Source: Candidatus Paceibacter sp.
GTDB taxonomy: Bacteria; Patescibacteriota; Minisyncoccia; UBA6257; HR35
Direction: 5' to 3'
DNA length: 33,322 nt
Assembly (NCBI GenBank): GCA_023255765.1
Contig: JAGDVT010000033.1
Span: forward strand, 1-33,322
The notes beneath the pieces are model-generated. The model worked only from the letters and a program-made list of their open reading frames with translations, searched no databases and had not been told where the DNA came from. Numbering within the stretch: position 1 is the first letter of the stretch; each line of letters begins with the position of its first letter. Shown here piece after piece: positions 15,601 to 22,828 of the stretch. Made by a program: the position numbers and the translations under genes.

Positions 15601-15972
15601 TTATTCTAGTTCAATTTTTTTAATTGTATCGCTTTTAAGCTTTGGAATTCTTATCATTAAAATACCATCTTTTAATGAAGCTTTAATATTATCTATATCA
15701 ACATCTTTTGGTAAAATAATAGTTTTTGAGAAAGGACCCCAATAACATTCTCTATAAAGATAATCTGTAATTTTAGGATTTTCAGGTGGCAACCTTTTTC
15801 CTCTTATTATAAGCATATCACCATGTACTAAAATTTCTATATCATTCATAGTAACTCCAGAAATAGGAGAAACTATTACAAGTTCATTATCTTTTATATA
15901 AACATCAACAGCTAATTGACCTTCAGTTTCTTCTTCTAAATTAATTGGATGTGTATGTTCCCAATCTGCCAT
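15601..15972 (-). CDS. Hsp20 / alpha-crystallin small heat shock protein
   Basis: A 123-residue protein with an alpha-crystallin domain: LAVDVYIKDNELVIVSPISG, then ILVHGDMLIIRGKR, YRECYWGPFSKTIILPKDVD and the diagnostic DGILMIRIPK at 102-111. The C-terminal IEL resembles the I-x-I/L tail motif that docks into neighbouring subunits. The N-terminal arm is very short (about 18 residues). Such proteins hold unfolding clients as oligomers in the cytosol. The start lies within the last 32 nt of the PrsW-like gene, an unusually long overlap. It is followed 18 nt later by tRNA-Ile on the same strand. Confidence 0.92.
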   Translation of the reverse strand: MADWEHTHPINLEEETEGQLAVDVYIKDNELVIVSPISGVTMNDIEILVHGDMLIIRGKRLPPENPKITDYLYRECYWGPFSKTIILPKDVDIDNIKASLKDGILMIRIPKLKSDTIKKIELE

Positions 15973-16669
15973 TTTTTACTTTTATTATTTTGAATTCTAT
16001 TAATGTAACAAAAAATACTGCCCAAAGTATGGGGAAGATTAAAAGCCTTACATCATCTCTAATTATAAATATATTATATAAAAAATGCAAAAAAGCTGCC
16101 ATAAAAAAAGAATAAATAAAAGGCAATAACCTACGAGTCTTAAAAGAAACTGCATATCCAAAGCCTATCAAGACAGATGCTAACATGTGCAAAAAATTAG
16201 CTCCTAAAAACCTTAAAATAGAAACAGATATGCCTAATAAATAAACATTAGCTTCTGAGGGTGGATTTATCATTACAGAACAAATATTTAAATAAGTTTC
16301 AATAAAGCCAAAACCAAGTCCAGCAAATCCCATATATATCATAGCATCTATAGGTTCATCAAAATATCTTGTTGTAAAAATAAATAAAAAAATTAAAAAA
16401 AATTTTAAAAATTCCTCGATGATGGCTGAAAGGGCATAATATGAATAATTAGATTCAGTGAAATATTGGTAAATTTTCGCTTCTGCAAAGTAACTTAAAA
16501 TAGCAGACATCAGACCTAATATGATAGCAAATAAAAGCATAAATTTTGGTTCAGGATGGTCATCTTCTAAATATATAAATTCCCACCAAATCCATATAGG
16601 TATTAATGATGTTAAAAATATAAAAGTGAAATTTGGAAAAAAACAAGAAATTAAATTTGCTGTGGCCAC
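15941..16669 (-). CDS. PrsW-like intramembrane metalloprotease
   Basis: A 242-residue membrane protein with about eight helices and the PrsW/CAAX-protease-like motif set: EEFLK at 85-89, GFGFIE ending at E124, H161 in FLHML and H195xxxN199 in FLHFLYN. PrsW of Bacillus cleaves an anti-sigma factor; in other bacteria the substrate is generally unknown. The start at 16669 overlaps the end of valS by 19 nt and the gene overlaps hsp20 by 32 nt, so the three form one translational block. A joint role of this protease and Hsp20 in envelope or protein stress is possible but not shown. Confidence 0.82.
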   Translation of the reverse strand: MATANLISCFFPNFTFIFLTSLIPIWIWWEFIYLEDDHPEPKFMLLFAIILGLMSAILSYFAEAKIYQYFTESNYSYYALSAIIEEFLKFFLIFLFIFTTRYFDEPIDAMIYMGFAGLGFGFIETYLNICSVMINPPSEANVYLLGISVSILRFLGANFLHMLASVLIGFGYAVSFKTRRLLPFIYSFFMAAFLHFLYNIFIIRDDVRLLIFPILWAVFFVTLIEFKIIKVKNGRLGTYTSN

Positions 16670-18738
16670 TTTTCGTGCAAAAGTAAATTCCTATTTCCTA
16701 TCTCTTCCCATAAATATTCAGTAATAAAAGGCATAAAAGGATGTAATAATTTTAAAGAATTAATAACAATCATTCTTAAGACTTCGGGATTATTTTTAGT
16801 ATCGCCTTTACAAGATTCTATATAAACATCACAAAAATGATTCCAAAAGAATTTGTATAGTCTTTTTAATGCATTTGAAAATTGAAAGTTTTCTATGTTT
16901 TTAGATACATATTTTAATGTTGAATTGAATGCTCTTATAATTTTCTTATCTTCACTGCTAAAGCCCTCTCTTTTTTTCATCTCTGGATATCTAATTAAAT
17001 AAAATCTTATTGCATTGTATATTTTGTTTGCAAATTTCATACCATTTTCAACATTAGTCTCGTCAAACCGTAAATCTTGTAAATTTGTAGTTTGCCATAT
17101 AAGTCCAAATCTTAATGCATCAGCACCATATTTTTCTATCAAATCTAATGGATCTATACCTGTACCAAGACTTTTCGACATTCTTTTGCCTTCTTTTGTA
17201 AGCACAGTCGGATGTATATAAACAAATTTAAATGGAGGTTTTTTCATAAAAAATATCCCTGAATAAATCATCCTTGCAATCCATAAATTTATAATATCTC
17301 TTGCAGAAAAAACTATATCAGCCGGATACCAATCTTTTTCTTTTTTAGTATATAAAATAGCAAAAGGCCACAAAGCAGAGGAAAACCAAGTGTCAAAAAC
17401 TTCCTCTGTTCTATACCATTGATTCTTTTTACAATATTTACATCTTTTGTTTGGTTTTTTAGTGCTTACTACATAACTATCTTCACAATTTTTACAATAC
17501 CAAACAGGCAAAACTTGCCCCCACCATATTTTTCTAGATATACACCAATCCCTTATATTTTTTAACCAATCAAAATATATTTTTTTAAACCTATTTGGAA
17601 TAATATAAACTTTCCTGGTTTTGACAGCATCCTTAGCTATTTTAGCCAACTCTGTCATCTTTAAGAACCATTCTTTAGATGGAATCACTTGAAGTTCTGT
17701 TTGGCATCTATAACATATAGGTACATTATGCTTAATATCTTCTTCTTTTTCAAGCAAGCCTTTTTGTTTTAAAATGCTTAAGATTTTTTCTCTTGCTGTT
17801 AGATAATCCATATTTTCAAATTCAGGAACATTTACAATTTTTGCATCTTCATCTATTACTTTTATCATTTCTAAATTATGCCTTACTCCTATTTCATAAT
17901 CAACTATACTATGAGCAGGAGTCACTTTTACTACTCCTGTACCAAATTTAGGATCAACCTTTATATCTGTAATAATTAATAGTTCTCTATTTAATATAGG
18001 TAAAATAGCAATTCTTCCAATATATTTGGTGTACCTTTGATCATTAGGATTAACAGCTAAGGCAACATCTCCTAACATTGTTTCTGGTCTAGTTGTAGCT
18101 ACAGTTAAATATTCATCGCTGTCTTTTATAGGATATTTAATATAATAAATTTTTCCTTCTTTTTCAATATACTCTATTTCTAAATCAGACAAGCTAGTTT
18201 TACATCTTGGACAAAAGTTAATTGCTCTATAATCTCTATACACCCATCCTTTTTTGTAATATTCAATAAAAGCCCTTTCAACCCATTTCACATACTCTTT
18301 ATCCATAGTAAATCTAGTTCTAGACCAATCAGGAGAAATGCCTAATTTTTTAAATTGTTCTAATATTATATTTCCATATTTTTCCTTCCATTCCCAAACC
18401 CTTTTAATAAATTTCTCTCTTCCTAAATCGAATCTAGTTAAACCTTCTTTTTTTAATTCTTTTTCAACAACATTTTGCGTTGCAATTCCCGCATGATCTA
18501 ATCCAGGTATCCATATTATTTTATAATCATTCATCCTTTTATATCTTATTAGTACATCAAGTAAGGTATTTTGCAAAGAATGGCCCATATGCAAACTTCC
18601 GGTTACATTAGGTGGAGCCATTAATGCAATAAAATTTTTTGTACCCTTATGTTTTTCAACACTTAAATAGGGAAGCCATTTCTTATAAATTCTATCTTCT
18701 ATATTTTTTGGGTCATATTTTGTTGGTAAAACCTTCAT
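16651..18738 (-). CDS. valS: Valyl-tRNA synthetase lacking the C-terminal coiled-coil arm
   Basis: This class I synthetase (695 residues) joins valine to tRNA-Val. Motifs: HMGH at 50-53 in PPNVTGSLHMGH, GLDHAGIATQ at 79-88, editing domain (TTRPETMLGD at 215-224, TPAH at 273-276), zinc-type cysteines at C176/C179, C342/C345, C425/C428 and C443/C446, WFSSALWPF at 461-469, and MSKS at 520-523. The anticodon-binding helices follow, and the protein stops at EKWPQQI. Classical ValRS goes on for about 150 more residues, including a coiled coil that grips the tRNA; that part is missing. The start has TATAAT 8 nt upstream. Confidence 0.95.
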   Translation of the reverse strand: MKVLPTKYDPKNIEDRIYKKWLPYLSVEKHKGTKNFIALMAPPNVTGSLHMGHSLQNTLLDVLIRYKRMNDYKIIWIPGLDHAGIATQNVVEKELKKEGLTRFDLGREKFIKRVWEWKEKYGNIILEQFKKLGISPDWSRTRFTMDKEYVKWVERAFIEYYKKGWVYRDYRAINFCPRCKTSLSDLEIEYIEKEGKIYYIKYPIKDSDEYLTVATTRPETMLGDVALAVNPNDQRYTKYIGRIAILPILNRELLIITDIKVDPKFGTGVVKVTPAHSIVDYEIGVRHNLEMIKVIDEDAKIVNVPEFENMDYLTAREKILSILKQKGLLEKEEDIKHNVPICYRCQTELQVIPSKEWFLKMTELAKIAKDAVKTRKVYIIPNRFKKIYFDWLKNIRDWCISRKIWWGQVLPVWYCKNCEDSYVVSTKKPNKRCKYCKKNQWYRTEEVFDTWFSSALWPFAILYTKKEKDWYPADIVFSARDIINLWIARMIYSGIFFMKKPPFKFVYIHPTVLTKEGKRMSKSLGTGIDPLDLIEKYGADALRFGLIWQTTNLQDLRFDETNVENGMKFANKIYNAIRFYLIRYPEMKKREGFSSEDKKIIRAFNSTLKYVSKNIENFQFSNALKRLYKFFWNHFCDVYIESCKGDTKNNPEVLRMIVINSLKLLHPFMPFITEYLWEEIGNRNLLLHEKWPQQI

Positions 18739-18746
18739 ATTTTAAA

Positions 18747-18752
18747 ATTATA
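18747..18752 (-). promoter_or_regulatory. -10-like TATAAT 8 nt before valS
   Basis: A perfect minus-strand TATAAT ends 8 nt before the valS ATG at 18738, within a 40-bp divergent gap shared with the zincin-like gene (ATG 18779). The plus-strand gene has only AT-rich sequence before it (TTTAATTTTAA). There is no ribosome binding site for valS. Confidence 0.45.
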
Positions 18753-18778
18753 ACAAATAAACAAAAATTTAATTTTAA

Positions 18779-19570
18779 ATGAATGGCTATTTTAGAAAGG
18801 AATTTTTAGATAAAAGATATTATGGAGAAATAATTAAAAGAACTGATGGTATTATTTTAACTAAAAATTATAAAGAAGGCGAACGTGTAATTATAGAAAA
18901 ATTGATTTTTAAAGATAAAAATGGGGAAAAGTTAGATATAACAAGATTTTTGCCAGAGGGGTGGAAATTTGTTAAAAATAAAGAATTTTCTGCAAATAGA
19001 GAAAACAAAGAAATTAAATTGGGTAATTTAAAAGAAGTCGGAGCATTATTTACGATATTTCATGAAATAGGGCATGCTATATCTTATGAAAATAATATTG
19101 AAGATCCTAAAAAAATTTTAGAAGAATATACTCATAATTTAGAAAATAGACAGCTAACAAAAGAAGACATAATAAAAAGAGGAGAAAAAATAGAAGACTA
19201 TGAAGAAATACTAGTTTATGATCCTTATGGTAAGAGTGTGGGATTTGACAGAGATGAGCCGTTCTTTACCATGTTAGTTCCTAAAAAAGTTATAAAAAAT
19301 TACGGAGAAGCACTAGCTAAATTAGAAAGAAATGCGTGGGCTTATGCTTTAAATCAAATTAGAAATTTAAGAAATAAAGGAATAATAATTGAAAATGAAT
19401 TACCAACCTTAGAAAAGCTTGTAAATTTTATTTATTCTTGTCTATTAACATATGAAGAAGATTTCAAGAAAAGATATAAAGATCCAACTCCCTATTTTAC
19501 TAAAGGTAAGAAGTTTGAAAAAATAGAAGAATTATTTAAAAATTGGGCGGGAGAGGAATCGAACCTCTGA
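18779..19570 (+). CDS. Zincin-like putative metallopeptidase, hypothetical
   Basis: A 263-residue soluble protein with HEIGH at 95-99 in the helix FTIFHEIGHA, the HExxH zinc site of gluzincin/metzincin-type peptidases. E173 in LERNAWAYAL is a candidate third zinc ligand, as in ImmA/IrrE-type or minigluzincin folds where a Glu in a later helix completes the site. There is no signal peptide or membrane helix, so it is probably cytosolic. The last eight residues (WAGEESNL) and the stop are read from the antisense of tRNA-Val, a 27-nt overlap. The ATG at 18779 is the first in frame after the divergent gap. The peptidase call rests on the motif; no substrate can be inferred. Confidence 0.65.
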   Translation: MNGYFRKEFLDKRYYGEIIKRTDGIILTKNYKEGERVIIEKLIFKDKNGEKLDITRFLPEGWKFVKNKEFSANRENKEIKLGNLKEVGALFTIFHEIGHAISYENNIEDPKKILEEYTHNLENRQLTKEDIIKRGEKIEDYEEILVYDPYGKSVGFDRDEPFFTMLVPKKVIKNYGEALAKLERNAWAYALNQIRNLRNKGIIIENELPTLEKLVNFIYSCLLTYEEDFKKRYKDPTPYFTKGKKFEKIEELFKNWAGEESNL

Positions 19571-19615
19571 CCTTCTCGTTGTAAGCGAGACGCTCTACCA
19601 CTGAGCTACCCGCCC
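19544..19615 (-). tRNA. tRNA-Val(TAC)
   Basis: Minus-strand cloverleaf: acceptor GGGCGGG/CCCGCCC, D arm GCTC/GAGC, anticodon stem TCTCG/CGAGA with loop CTTACAA (anticodon TAC), T arm AGAGG TTCGATT CCTCT, discriminator A, no encoded CCA. Bases 8-10 of the tRNA (TAG) serve as the stop codon of the permease gene upstream. The T-arm side overlaps the end of the zincin-like gene in antisense. Confidence 0.96.
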
Positions 19616-20733
19616 ATATATTCTGAAATTATCCCCACCCCTATCCCTAAAATTAAAATTATCATTAAAATTATAATCAAGAATTTCGGTATTTTAAAAT
19701 ATTGATATTCTTTAAGACGGAAGTAACATAGAAGCAATATGAAAAGATTGAATCCCAAAAATATACTACCTATCAGGCTAACTAGTTTAGCAATATCCGC
19801 CAAGTTTAAAAATGTTAATATTAAAACAAAAAAGGAAACAATTAACCAAGAATAAATATGCTTTATTTTATAATCAAATTGAAGACCTCTTTTTAAATAA
19901 AAAGCCAAAGCTATAAATGTAGTAAAAATATTTAAGATAGCTAATATTGCAACTGAAATAGGTATAATTTTATTGTCAATGTTTTTTAAATTTTCTAATA
20001 TAGTAGGAGAAACATTTTTGCCAAAAACACCATAAATAGAAGCTGTAAATATTAAATATAGAAGAGAAATCAAAAAAATAGAAATCAAATTAATTATTAA
20101 CATTTTATTCTTATTTTTTCCTATTAAGTCGTAAACCATTTGCAAAGAAGAATAACCTGTAAATGCAAAAACTAATATACCATAACTTAGCCAAGGGTTT
20201 AAAAATTCTATTTTGAAATTAGAAAATTCTATCTTAGGCAAAAAATAAAATCCTAAAAATAAAAAAATGAGAACCATCAAAAGACCGAGTAAAAATTCAA
20301 CTTTAGCAAAAGGATTTGTTGAAAAGAAAATTATTAATATTACTAATAAAGCATAAAAAATTTTTATAAATAAATCATTATCTATCGGTATCAAAATTTT
20401 AGTAAAATTCGATAAAGCTAAGTAATAACTAATAAAAACCAGTAGATTCCCTATAAAATCAATGATCCAGACTATATTTTTATAATTTTTCCCTAAAATT
20501 TTTTCTGCTAATCCAGGTAGATTATGCTTTTCTTCGACTTGGAAAATTATTTCACTATAAGATAAATGAACTAAGAACATCAAAATAGGTACAATTAAAA
20601 ACCAAATCCAAAAATAAATTCCAGATTTAGATAAAGCATATGGCAAGATAAAAATACCCAAACCTATTATTGTACTTGCAATTAAAAATATACTATAAAT
20701 GATCTTGTTCATCTTTTCTAATTTTATTTTCAA
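19606..20733 (-). CDS. APC-superfamily amino acid permease
   Basis: A 375-residue transporter with about eleven membrane helices. The first helix carries STIIGLGIFILPYALSKSG, the unwound Gly-rich helix typical of amino acid/auxin and aromatic amino acid permeases (AAAP/HAAAP). Such proteins import amino acids with H+ or Na+. The substrate cannot be told from sequence. The annotated start at 20733 overlaps mgtC by 41 nt; M8 at 20712 halves the overlap and places the helix nearer the N-terminus, so it may be the true start. The TAG stop lies inside tRNA-Val (its U8-A9-G10), so mRNA and tRNA share 10 nt. Confidence 0.85.
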   Translation of the reverse strand: MKIKLEKMNKIIYSIFLIASTIIGLGIFILPYALSKSGIYFWIWFLIVPILMFLVHLSYSEIIFQVEEKHNLPGLAEKILGKNYKNIVWIIDFIGNLLVFISYYLALSNFTKILIPIDNDLFIKIFYALLVILIIFFSTNPFAKVEFLLGLLMVLIFLFLGFYFLPKIEFSNFKIEFLNPWLSYGILVFAFTGYSSLQMVYDLIGKNKNKMLIINLISIFLISLLYLIFTASIYGVFGKNVSPTILENLKNIDNKIIPISVAILAILNIFTTFIALAFYLKRGLQFDYKIKHIYSWLIVSFFVLILTFLNLADIAKLVSLIGSIFLGFNLFILLLCYFRLKEYQYFKIPKFLIIILMIILILGIGVGIISEYMGG

Positions 20734-21115
20734 TAAAAGGCAATATAGATAATACTAAAATTACTAAAATAGTGGTAACAAAAGCTTCTAAATAAAAGCC
20801 TTGACCAACAGCAGCTCCTATTGCGGCAGTAACCCATAAAGCAGCTGCAGTTGTTGCGCCCCAAATTCTTTCTTTTTCAAAAAATATAATTCCACCACCT
20901 AAAAATCCTATACCTAAAATAATATTAGCTAAAATTCTAGAAGATGGATCAATCCCGAATTTGGTTGCAATTATAGAAAAAAGCGTAGCACCTAAACTAA
21001 CTAATGCAAATGTTCTTAAACCAATGTACTTTTTTAAAAAACTTCTTTCAGCACCTATTAATGCTCCTAAAGATGTTCCTAAAAACAATCTATATATAAT
21101 TTCTATATAATCCAT
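20693..21115 (-). CDS. MgtC/SapB family membrane protein
   Basis: A 140-residue membrane protein with about four helices and the MgtC signature: GALIGAERS, GLRTFALVSLGATLFS, then ILGIGFLGGGIIFFE and GATTAAALWVTAAIGAAVGQGF. The family is linked to Mg2+ stress and to control of ATP synthase in Salmonella; in most bacteria its role is not known. Length matches the membrane domain alone, without the soluble C-terminal domain of virulence MgtC. It lies 2 nt after the SLOG gene and overlaps the permease start. Confidence 0.92.
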   Translation of the reverse strand: MDYIEIIYRLFLGTSLGALIGAERSFLKKYIGLRTFALVSLGATLFSIIATKFGIDPSSRILANIILGIGFLGGGIIFFEKERIWGATTAAALWVTAAIGAAVGQGFYLEAFVTTILVILVLSILPFIENKIRKDEQDHL

Positions 21116-21117
21116 TT

Positions 21118-21648
21118 TTAAATAAGTTCAATTAATTTATTAATCAAATTTTTAGGATCTGGTTCCCAAATTATTTTATTATGCTCCTTTTTTGCTTCTT
21201 CTATAATATGTCTCATATATTTTTCTTCTCCCCCAGAACCAGTTAAAATTCCCATAGGTTTCTTTTCCTCGTACGCTATAATAAATTCGTTTAAAGTTCC
21301 AGTTCTTCCACATATAAAAATTACTGCATCACCTGATCTTACTAAAATTAAATTTCTACCCGAATGGTTTAACCCTGTATAAAAAATTATATGATGATAA
21401 TCAGTTGGTAATTCATAAACTTTTATATGCTCATCTTCATTTAAAGCAGGTGAGAAACCTATTACATAACCACCATTTTCATAAGCACCTTTTGCAGCCC
21501 AAAAAGGTGCGCCTGTAGTAGCTCCTGTTAAAGTTATTATATTTCTTTCTGCTAATTCTTTGCCAATCTCATAAGCTAATTCATTAATATTACTTGAGCA
21601 AAAAGCTGTATCTGCTGCACCAGAAATTGCTATTTTAATTTGTCTCAT
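21118..21648 (-). CDS. SLOG-domain (TIGR00725/LOG-like) nucleotide-binding protein
   Basis: A 176-residue Rossmann-like protein. It has IAISGAADT at the N-terminus, TGATTGAPFWAAKGA (41-55), NHSGRN near 94-99 and CGRTGTLNEF at 113-122, which stands at the place of the PGGxGTxxE motif of LOG/lysine-decarboxylase-like proteins, with Cys-Gly-Arg replacing Pro-Gly-Gly. The Glu (E121) is kept. LOG enzymes release cytokinin bases from nucleotides, and other SLOG proteins bind nucleotide-derived ligands or DNA (DprA). This variant is closer to the TIGR00725-type group of unknown function. It sits 1 nt from rpmI. Confidence 0.8.
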   Translation of the reverse strand: MRQIKIAISGAADTAFCSSNINELAYEIGKELAERNIITLTGATTGAPFWAAKGAYENGGYVIGFSPALNEDEHIKVYELPTDYHHIIFYTGLNHSGRNLILVRSGDAVIFICGRTGTLNEFIIAYEEKKPMGILTGSGGEEKYMRHIIEEAKKEHNKIIWEPDPKNLINKLIELI

Positions 21649-21649
21649 T

Positions 21650-21841
21650 TTAATAATTTAAATATTTTTTAATTAAATCATCCTCAAAGTCTTTGAAATT
21701 TCTTTTATTCCTTATAAGATCTCTGGGTTTTTTTGCAAGAAAATGATTTACACCAGAAACTCTTCTTAACAATCTTTTATTTTTTGTGATTTTAATTCTT
21801 TTTAAAACAGATTTTCTAGTTTTACCTGGAGCCATTTTCAT
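21650..21841 (-). CDS. rpmI: Ribosomal protein bL35
   Basis: A 63-residue, strongly basic protein with KTRKSVLKRIKITKNKRLLRR followed by VNHFLAKKPRDLIRNKR, the pattern of bL35 of the 50S subunit. It follows infC with an ATGA overlap, the classical infC-rpmI order. The usual third member, rplT, does not follow; a SLOG gene takes its place. M3 at 21835 is an alternative start, but M1 gives the 4-nt overlap seen elsewhere here. Confidence 0.88.
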   Translation of the reverse strand: MKMAPGKTRKSVLKRIKITKNKRLLRRVSGVNHFLAKKPRDLIRNKRNFKDFEDDLIKKYLNY

Positions 21842-22323
21842 TTTTTGTAAATAGTAATTACTAAATTATTCCCAATTTTCTTTAGATCATTTGTAATTTT
21901 AATTGGCATTTCTATCATTTCTAAGAATTTCTTTAATTTTGCTTCAGCCAAATCTATATGTAAAACTTGTCTTCCTTTTAAAATCATTCTTATTCTAATT
22001 TGATTACCTTCTTTCAAAAACTCTTCTATTTGCTTTGCTTTCCTCTTCAAATCACCTTCAGCTTCCTGGAAACTTATCCTGATTTCCTTAAGTTCACTTG
22101 TTTCCCTTTTTTGTTTTTTCTTTAGCTGATATAAAAATTTTTTGTAATCTCCTAATTTAACAACTGGCGGATCACTTTTTTCTGAAATTAAAATAAGACC
22201 AGTATTATTTTTTTTAGCAATTTCTCTTGCTTCTTCTAAATATAATATGCCAATCTGTTTACCTTCTTCTGAAATTAATCTTACCTTTTTTCCTTTAATA
22301 TTTTCTAATCTTGGATCAAACAG
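21838..22323 (-). CDS. infC: Translation initiation factor IF-3, rare start codon
   Basis: Reading the frame upstream of the obvious C-terminal domain gives a full IF-3: KKVRLISEEGKQIGILYLEE, GLILISEKSDPPVVKLGDYK, then the linker (LKKKQKRETSELKEIRIS) and the C-terminal domain with FLKEGNQIRIRMILKGRQ. No ATG, GTG or usable TTG lies before the N-terminal domain. The in-frame stop at 22333-22335 leaves only CTG at 22323 or ATT at 22299 as starts. CTG gives 161 residues and keeps the conserved 'RLENI' (family R-I-N-x-x-I); ATT gives 153. A rare start codon in infC is known from E. coli and others, where IF-3 represses its own synthesis by rejecting it. An internal TTG at 22050 would drop the whole N-domain and is not the real start. 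Confidence 0.9.
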   Translation of the reverse strand: MFDPRLENIKGKKVRLISEEGKQIGILYLEEAREIAKKNNTGLILISEKSDPPVVKLGDYKKFLYQLKKKQKRETSELKEIRISFQEAEGDLKRKAKQIEEFLKEGNQIRIRMILKGRQVLHIDLAEAKLKKFLEMIEMPIKITNDLKKIGNNLVITIYKK

Positions 22324-22334
22324 TTTTCTATATT

Positions 22335-22345
22335 ATTTTACTATA
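22335..22345 (-). promoter_or_regulatory. Possible infC -10 region (TATAGTAAAAT)
   Basis: On the minus strand TATAGT is followed at once by TAAAAT (22340-22335), 11 nt before the CTG start candidate. A second TATAGT lies 12 bp upstream (22357-22352), within the YkuK stop region. This resembles the tight -10 to start layout of other genes here and would give a leader of about 5 nt to the CTG. Weak match to consensus; not more than a candidate. Confidence 0.3.
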
Positions 22346-22352
22346 ATTTCGA

Positions 22353-22826
22353 CTATAATAAATGATCTGCGATTTTACTTGCAGCATATGCTTCAGGCTT
22401 AATTTTAACTTCAAATCCATAGCCTTTAATTAAATTAATAATCTCTTTTACAACGCTTTTACTTTTTCCATTTGTGCTTAAATCTAAATGTAACTCAAAT
22501 TCAAAATTTAGTTCTTCTTTTACTAGCACATCAAGGATTTCTTTGCTGATTTCTAGACTTATATTAGCTTCTTGCCATAATCTGCTATATATATCCATTT
22601 TTTTATCTGTAGAAACTCTTTTCCAAAAATATCTAGCACCGTATCCAACCCTATGAACAACTATTACAGAAATAAAATCAACTCTATCATCATAATTTTC
22701 TGAATCTGTACCAACTAGTATCTTATATTTATATCTTCCATCAGCTAATATAAAATTCTTTATTTCATTGATTAACAATTCTTTGGTTAAATTTTTACCA
22801 TATGCTGTTTTAAACCCCTTAAGCAT
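22353..22826 (-). CDS. YkuK-like RNase H-fold protein (DUF458)
   Basis: A 157-residue protein matching the YkuK/DUF458 family: KYKILVGTDSENYDDRVDF (D41), VVHRVGYGARYFWKR, ELHLDLSTNGKSK (D115) and EAYAASKIADHLL (D154). The acidic residues on a beta-rich frame resemble an RNase H-like active site, but no activity is known for the family to my knowledge. Length is typical. It sits 2 nt after the AI-2E family gene and directly before infC; a TATAAA lies 11 nt before its ATG. Confidence 0.82.
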   Translation of the reverse strand: MLKGFKTAYGKNLTKELLINEIKNFILADGRYKYKILVGTDSENYDDRVDFISVIVVHRVGYGARYFWKRVSTDKKMDIYSRLWQEANISLEISKEILDVLVKEELNFEFELHLDLSTNGKSKSVVKEIINLIKGYGFEVKIKPEAYAASKIADHLL

Positions 22827-22828
22827 TA

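Noticed and set aside
21838..22050. IF-3 as a 70-residue single-domain protein starting at TTG 22050
   Set aside because: The frame goes on upstream with a complete and recognisable IF-3 N-domain, so the short form is a start-calling error.
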